Shown in pieces: positions 59,901 through 64,000 of a stretch of DNA of 64,000 nucleotides. The stretch spans positions 24,347-88,346 of the forward strand of contig CANRCB010000006.1 of NCBI GenBank assembly GCA_947629015.1, given 5' to 3'. The DNA comes from an uncultured Gemmiger sp. GTDB taxonomy: Bacteria; Bacillota; Clostridia; Oscillospirales; Ruminococcaceae. The notes under the pieces are model-generated. The model saw nothing but the letters and a program-made list of their open reading frames with translations. It did no database searches and had not been told where the DNA came from. Within the stretch, counting starts at the first letter, position 1. Every line of letters starts with the position of its first letter. The translations under genes were made by a program, and so were the position numbers.

Positions 59901-61357
59901 GTCAGCGAGGTAACCAGATCATCCCGGTATTGATTCCTCGACCAGCCTTTAAAAAGGAACCCGCTTTTGGTCGGTACAGGAGATCCAGGGATGGTGTATG
60001 TCTCGCTATAGCTGACCCCGTACTCTGTATATACGGTTTTACTCACATATTTCTCCGGGACAGGGCCGACGCCGCCGTTGGCATCATAGGTAACGGTAAA
60101 GGTATGCGGGGTCTTGAAATTTATTTTGATGTCGGCGTGCCACCCATACACCTTACCGTCACCGTACACATCCGACCGGCCGATGCGGCCAAACCCTTCA
60201 AAGGCATATGCCTCCGTTTCACTAAAGAGCCATGAATATTTGCTGGCAATAGCAGTCCGGACAGCCTCCTGGCCCGCTACATAATTATCACTTTCCCCTT
60301 CATATCCGCTTTTAGGCAGGGAAACCCTAATTTCCTCCAAAGGGCCAAAGAAATTTTCCGTACTATTCAGCAAACCATACGTATCTAGCAAATACTGTTT
60401 TGCTGCCGCGACATCCCCCGTCGCTTCAACATAAATCTCTACCGCCTGCTCCTCGAGGAGATCCGCGATGGGCATTACCCCGTATTCCGCGGCGGGGTCG
60501 ACGGCGACGGCATAGAAGGTGGCGCCCTCGGCCGCAAGGGCGGGGGCATCGAGGGTGCTTTGGGTCATGGCGGCGTCAAAATACCAGCCGCCCAGCTCCA
60601 GTTCCTCGGGGAAGTCGGCAAAATCGGCCTTGGCGGGCATGGCGAGCTCGGCGCCGGCCGGCGCGGTGCGCTCCAGCGTCCAGCCGGGCTGTTCCTGCGC
60701 GCCTTCCGGCGGCGCCACCACAAAGCGCACCGTCACCTCGGGGGCCGGGGTCTCCTCGGGGGCCGGGGTCGCCTCGGGGGCGGGGGTCGCCTCGGGGGCG
60801 GGGGTTTCTTCCGGCGCGGGGGTGCTCTCCGGGGCAGGCGTTTCCGCCGGGGCGGGGGTCGTCTCGGGCACCGGGGCCTCTGCCGGCACAGGGATGACCA
60901 CAGGGGCCGGGGTCACCACAGGGGCGGAAACTTTCCCTTCGTCCGGCGCGGGGGCGGCCGGGTCATCGGCGGGCGCCGGCGGCACAGGTTCCTTGATGCC
61001 GGGCTGTGCACCGGCATCAAAAGAGGGCGCGCCCTCTTGCGGGGCCGTCTCCTGCGCGGGCTCCGGCGTCGGCTCCGGTACAGGCTCGGCGGAGGGTTCC
61101 GCAGGCAGTTCCGGGGTGGGCTCCACAGCCGGCGCTGGGGTGGGTTCCGGCACGGATTCCGGCACGGGTTCGGGTGCCGGTTCGGCGGAGGGCTCCGCGG
61201 GCAGTTCCGGCGCGGGTTCCGGCGCAGGGTCGGCGGCAAGTTCCGGGGCGGGCTGCTGCGGCAGGTCCTCCCCCTCGGCGTAAGCGGTGATGTGCACCGC
61301 GCCGAGCATCATTGCCATGGCAAGGGTGCCGGCCAGAATACGTTTGGACAGTTTCAT
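56921..61357 (-). CDS. Large surface protein 2 (1478 aa): signal peptide, Pro/Glu-rich regions, InlB B-repeat-like and MBG/YDG-like domains, TPLA motifs, C-terminal TM
   Basis: MKLSKRILAGTLAMAMMLGAVHITAYAEG; VTYDANGGVGPVP...KSGFLFKGWSRN; QKVYDGTALTAENVTPTYTGEAG; IPEDETPLA, IEDDETPLA, IEEDETPLA; CYTYLSKKHQAERFAQR end. Confidence 0.9.
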   Translation of the reverse strand: MKLSKRILAGTLAMAMMLGAVHITAYAEGEDLPQQPAPELAADPAPEPAPELPAEPSAEPAPEPVPESVPEPTPAPAVEPTPELPAEPSAEPVPEPTPEPAQETAPQEGAPSFDAGAQPGIKEPVPPAPADDPAAPAPDEGKVSAPVVTPAPVVIPVPAEAPVPETTPAPAETPAPESTPAPEETPAPEATPAPEATPAPEETPAPEVTVRFVVAPPEGAQEQPGWTLERTAPAGAELAMPAKADFADFPEELELGGWYFDAAMTQSTLDAPALAAEGATFYAVAVDPAAEYGVMPIADLLEEQAVEIYVEATGDVAAAKQYLLDTYGLLNSTENFFGPLEEIRVSLPKSGYEGESDNYVAGQEAVRTAIASKYSWLFSETEAYAFEGFGRIGRSDVYGDGKVYGWHADIKINFKTPHTFTVTYDANGGVGPVPEKYVSKTVYTEYGVSYSETYTIPGSPVPTKSGFLFKGWSRNQYRDDLVTSLTLNDENSDVTLYARWQSNPNPAPPNINTLGILVQIEDAGEHETRSYNLATIQDAYSLGELYYSGNKYLLDVTITPQAFVEKYNGDVNTEHRLQNTSPQTVTLQYSPSNWGRSGRWSVFGNSTVTVDVECKVPYTVEYYYDGVKKEEAPQSGYPGETTTVTADETVTLDGIVYQLQQPVDNITLQRGEENIVKVYYRSRSLIIQVSGKTTEKVYNGAEQTLTADELYTIVDTLPEGFVLAYTGTIPSWTDVGTHTVTLYGQNFAVTCPGYKQEKVTIAVTDPTATLVITAKPVELHLKGTQQTVVYDGKAHTAPASYEKVGEWPAGLNVTLPADFVSGASGTNVGSYPMGLTKDTFAVTGNEKGNYTPTVVVDEDGGLTIAKPPRVDITTELSIGSWVYGDTPAAPKAEAYLTADPGSTYGEPTFTYAAVEDGPATVEEYATPPQDAGHYVVIARWTETDNLPPCQASEEFYIYPRPITLTSGTAQKVYDGTALTAENVTPTYTGEAGKEALVGDDALEYEVTASQTDAGETENVFTWAINGGKDPNYAVTVEYGTLTVTKAILTVAAQNIRAVYDGQPHSGMATATGLVGPDAEKAVTVGGLPELTNVATQFYIPQEINIDWGEVNGNNYTVDRVPGVLAVVPAQATVTANALTKTYGDADPELTADVTGVVEGETLNYTLSRDAGEDAGSYTITVTPGGNPNYTVTVEGATLTVTQKPVTLTVLDAEKTEGEADPEPQVEVQGLVGEDALAYTVTREAGETAGTYAYTVTLGGNPNYDVAVTAGALTVNAPVPVPTPEPSTEPAPEPTPAPGTEPTPEPTAAPEPTTEPTATPAPSEEPTPEPTVEPEPTAEPTAAPAEDDTPAAPAAPAAPAAPAAPAAPARVAPAAAVTIPEDETPLADGPADDAVTIEDDETPLAGGPALEDAAAPDAQGGETAAIEEDETPLAAAPVTDCDHHFPIWPLLALAAVLCYTYLSKKHQAERFAQRRTGTK

Positions 61358-61581
61358 GGGTGCCTCCTTTGAGGGCGGGGTGAAAACACACAGGCGCGCC
61401 GGGGCGGCGCGCCGTTCGGGATGCGGCCACAGTTTGCCCTTTTACCATATAAGATGAATCTACAGGGCAAAACGGTTCCCATCGTTTGCGGGTTTTTCAA
61501 AATTTTTCTTCCGGGCGTCTGTTTCCGGCCGGGCGGACACGCCGGCGGCGGATGGGCGCCTTTACGGATTTCTCCACAAAC

Positions 61582-61643
61582 AGTATACCATGCGCCATTT
61601 TTTGCACACAAGGGCCGTTCGCGCCCTCAAACGGGACGTTCGC
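61582..61643 (-). promoter_or_regulatory. Promoter TTGTGT-18-TATACT with upstream 9-nt direct repeats, surface protein 2
   Basis: -10 61582-61587, -35 61606-61611; gccgttcgc 61614-61622 and gacgttcgc 61635-61643 (21-nt period). Confidence 0.6.
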
Positions 61644-61669
61644 GCAAGGCTTTGTGCATTTTTGCCAAA

Positions 61670-62450
61670 TATAAGGCCCCCGCCCTGCAAACCACCCGAG
61701 AATAACATTTGCAGTAAGGTTCGGGGCGTCGAGGACGCCGCCCCCTACGGTTTGCCCGAAAACACCATCCACCCACAGCGGGGTCAAGACCCCGCCCTAC
61801 GACCGGCCTATACGTCCCCGGCACCCCGTCAAAGGCACCCCGCGTCACGGCGGGGCGAGTGATACGGTTTCCGTTTCCCGCAGGGGGCGGCGTCCCCGAC
61901 GCCCCGCAAAATCCGCGCCCTGCCCGCAGCGGCGCGCAGCGCGGCGTGAGCGTGGACGGCGCCGCAAGGTGGCGTCCGTCCGGCGGACGGGGGATGACAC
62001 CTGCCCAAGCACCCGGGCGATATCCTGCCCCGGGGGATTCCAAAAGGGGGGAATCCCCTTTGGTCGTGGGTCCGCTGCATGCGAAACCAGCGGGATCTTC
62101 TGCGCCCGCAGGCGCGTCTCGGAGCGCAAGCTCCGGGCTTCGCACGGAGCCAAGCGCCCGAAGGGCGGCTCTTAGCGCGGAGAGGCGGTTCCTTTTCGGT
62201 CACGAAAAGGAACGGTAAAAAGCCAAATCCCGGCAGAACGCGGCAGCCAACAAACCCCGCGAACGGCATCCTGTCCCCCTCATCAGTCGCCTGCGGCGTG
62301 TAGGGCGGGGTCTTGACCCCGCCGCCCCAAAGGGGGAAGCCTTCCCAGGTGTCTCGCATTTTAAGCCTTCCCCTTCCGGGGGATCGCGCCCGCAGGCGCA
62401 TTTCGGAGCGCAACCGCCCGAAGGGCGGCTCTTGGCGCGGAGATAGGTGG
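61670..62450. repeat. Intergenic region built from several dispersed repeat families
   Basis: Contains cgtccccggcaccccgtcaaaggca, gtagggcggggtcttgaccccgccg and two copies (62100-62183, 62383-62443) of the gcgcccgcaggcgc...gggcggctctt(a/g)gcgcgga unit also at 18226-18300. Confidence 0.75.
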
Positions 62451-62576
62451 CCGCACAGCGGCCGGATGAGGGACCAAGGCGAGAAGTACCCCGTCAAAGG
62501 CACCCCGCGCCACAGGGCCATGGCACGCAAAAACGCGCGGCGCCAAGGCGCCGCGCGCGGGAAAAAGAGCGATTGC

Positions 62577-62954
62577 TTACTTGAGCTCGACCTTGGCGCC
62601 GACCTCTTCCAGTTTCTTCTGGATCTCGTCGGCATCGGCCTTGGAGACGCCTTCCTTGATCTTGGCCTCGGGGGTCTCGACCAGTTTCTTGGCGTCCATC
62701 AGGGAAGCGCCGGTGATCTCCTTGACCACCTTGATGACCTGCATCTTGCTGGCGCCGACTTCCTTGAGCACGACGTCAAACTCGGTCTTTTCCTCCTCGG
62801 CGGGGGCGGCGGCGGCAGCGGCGGCGGGCGCAGCGGCGGCGGCCACGGCGGAAACGCCGAACTCCTCGCAGATGGTATCGACGAGCTCCTTGAGCTCGAG
62901 GACGGTCATCGATTTCACGGAATCGATGATGGCAGTGATTTTTTCAGAAGCCAT
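62577..62954 (-). CDS. rplL: Ribosomal protein L7/L12
   Basis: [70 protein letters not shown]. Confidence 0.98.
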   Translation of the reverse strand: MASEKITAIIDSVKSMTVLELKELVDTICEEFGVSAVAAAAAPAAAAAAAPAEEEKTEFDVVLKEVGASKMQVIKVVKEITGASLMDAKKLVETPEAKIKEGVSKADADEIQKKLEEVGAKVELK

Positions 62955-63031
62955 GGGTATTTACCTCCATATCATGTTTGTTTTTGCGGCACGGCATGGC
63001 GGCCGCACAGGCGGGAGCGGCGGGGAAAGCC

Positions 63032-63544
63032 TTACGCCGCTTCCTGTTCTTTCTTTTCGACGAGCTCGTTCAGGCTGACAGCCAGACCGCCGATGATGCT
63101 GTTGAGAGAACCGGCCAGCATCGAGAGCAGGCCCTCGCGGTTGGGCATGGTGGACAGGCCCTTGACGCCCGCGGCGTCGAGCATCTGCCCGTCACAGAAG
63201 CCGCCCTTGACGGTAAAACGCTTGGAACGATCCGCATCGGCGTATTTGCACAGGATGCGCGCCGCGGCGGCGGGGTCATCGGCGGAGACGGCAATGGCGG
63301 TATCGCCCTTGAAGTACTCGCCCAAGCCCTCGTACGCGGTGCCCTTGACGGCCAGACGCAGCATGGTGTTTTTCACCACCATATACTCAACGCCGGCCTC
63401 GCGCAGCTCACGGCGGAGCTTGGTGTCATCGGCGACGTTGATGCCGCTGTAGGACACGACCACCCCGGCCAGCGCGCCGCCGATCTTTTGGGACAGCTCC
63501 TGGACGAACGCCTTTTTTGCTTCGAGGATCTTTTCACTGGGCAT
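63032..63544 (-). CDS. rplJ: Ribosomal protein L10
   Basis: SEKILEAKKAFVQELSQKIGGALAGVVVSYSGINVADDTKLRRELREAGVEYMVVKNTMLRLA. Confidence 0.97.
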   Translation of the reverse strand: MPSEKILEAKKAFVQELSQKIGGALAGVVVSYSGINVADDTKLRRELREAGVEYMVVKNTMLRLAVKGTAYEGLGEYFKGDTAIAVSADDPAAAARILCKYADADRSKRFTVKGGFCDGQMLDAAGVKGLSTMPNREGLLSMLAGSLNSIIGGLAVSLNELVEKKEQEAA

Positions 63545-63559
63545 GGATTTGTTTCACCT

Positions 63560-63712
63560 CACTTTACGCAGAGATACACTTGGCCGAAAAAGGCCGTTCC
63601 CCTTTTGCACGAGGAACGGCCTTGAACGCAGCGGATACGTCAAAACGCGGTTTCTCGGCAGGCGGGGGTGGCCCTTTACGCAAAAAGCACCTGCTGTCTT
63701 AAAAACAGCATT
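63560..63712 (-). ncRNA. L10-type ribosomal protein leader
   Basis: Transcript reads GCTGTTTTTAAGACAGCAGGTGC...CGCCTGCCGAGAAACC... then hairpin AAGGCCGTTCCTC...GGGGAACGGCCTTTTT before rplJ. Confidence 0.75.
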
Positions 63713-63715
63713 GGG

Positions 63716-63744
63716 ATTATACCGCACGGCGGCGGGTTTGTCAA
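63716..63744 (-). promoter_or_regulatory. Consensus promoter TTGACA-17-TATAAT for rplJL
   Basis: Reverse complement of tgtcaa (63739-63744) and attata (63716-63721), 17-nt spacer. Confidence 0.85.
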
Positions 63745-63796
63745 GCCTTGCAGGCCATCGGCGTTGGCCGACAGGTGCAGGCGATGCCGGTATTTT

Positions 63797-64000
63797 TTAC
63801 ACGCCGTACTTGGCGGTGGCGATGCGCACGCCGGGGCCCATGGTGGTGGCGACGGTCGCGCTCTTAAAATACTGGCCCTTGGCCGCCGCGGGCTTGGCCT
63901 TGGCGATGGCGTCGAGCACGGTGTCCACGTTGACCATCAGCTTTTCGGCGCCAAAGGACGCCTTGCCCACCGGCACATGGATGATGTTCTGCTTGTCAAG
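63797..64000 (-). CDS. rplA: Ribosomal protein L1 (partial, C-terminal part)
   Basis: Minus-strand translation ...[66 protein letters not shown]. Confidence 0.95.
   Translation of the reverse strand, partial: LDKQNIIHVPVGKASFGAEKLMVNVDTVLDAIAKAKPAAAKGQYFKSATVATTMGPGVRIATAKYGV

Noticed and set aside
56801-60235. 1144-aa plus-strand ORF
   Set aside because: Antisense to surface protein 2 and starts inside an intergenic repeat; Arg/Gly-rich shadow translation.

Overview
The window is a GC-rich, gene-dense chromosomal segment. Protein similarity and gene neighbourhoods suggest a clostridial (Oscillospiraceae/Ruminococcaceae-like) Firmicute; that is an inference and the organism is not identified. 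Most of the window is housekeeping: mfd (partial), pth, a free-standing GlmU C-terminal domain, ppdK, a 10-gene Mrp-type antiporter operon, prfB, galU-galT, rpsF-ssb-rpsR, a PASTA pseudokinase, yebC, cca, a pseudouridine synthase, DAHP synthase, ACT-hom-thrB-lysC, a class A PBP, pncB, dacF, recG, a DAK2/Asp23 pair, an AGCS symporter, and rplJL with an L10-type leader plus the 3' end of rplA. No rRNA, convincing tRNA or CRISPR array was seen. The less ordinary content is as follows. (1) A dispersed intergenic element of about 190-225 nt is present in three copies. It has three stacked hairpins with compensatory base changes between copies, and two copies sit between duplicates of a locus-specific terminator palindrome. 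(2) A second MITE-like intergenic repeat also lies between duplicated palindromes. (3) Two large paralogous surface proteins have no LPxTG motif. They share repeated [IE]-acidic-xTPLA motifs, a TM-KKHQAxRF tail, and near-identical promoters preceded by 21-bp-phased direct repeats. (4) An Mrp/Mbh-like operon encodes four pump-competent antiporter subunits and no redox module in the window. (5) A zinc-ribbon PASTA protein has lost the HRD and DFG aspartates. (6) A decayed low-GC island carries a GNAT gene. All calls come from reading the sequence and supplied translations; no searches were run.
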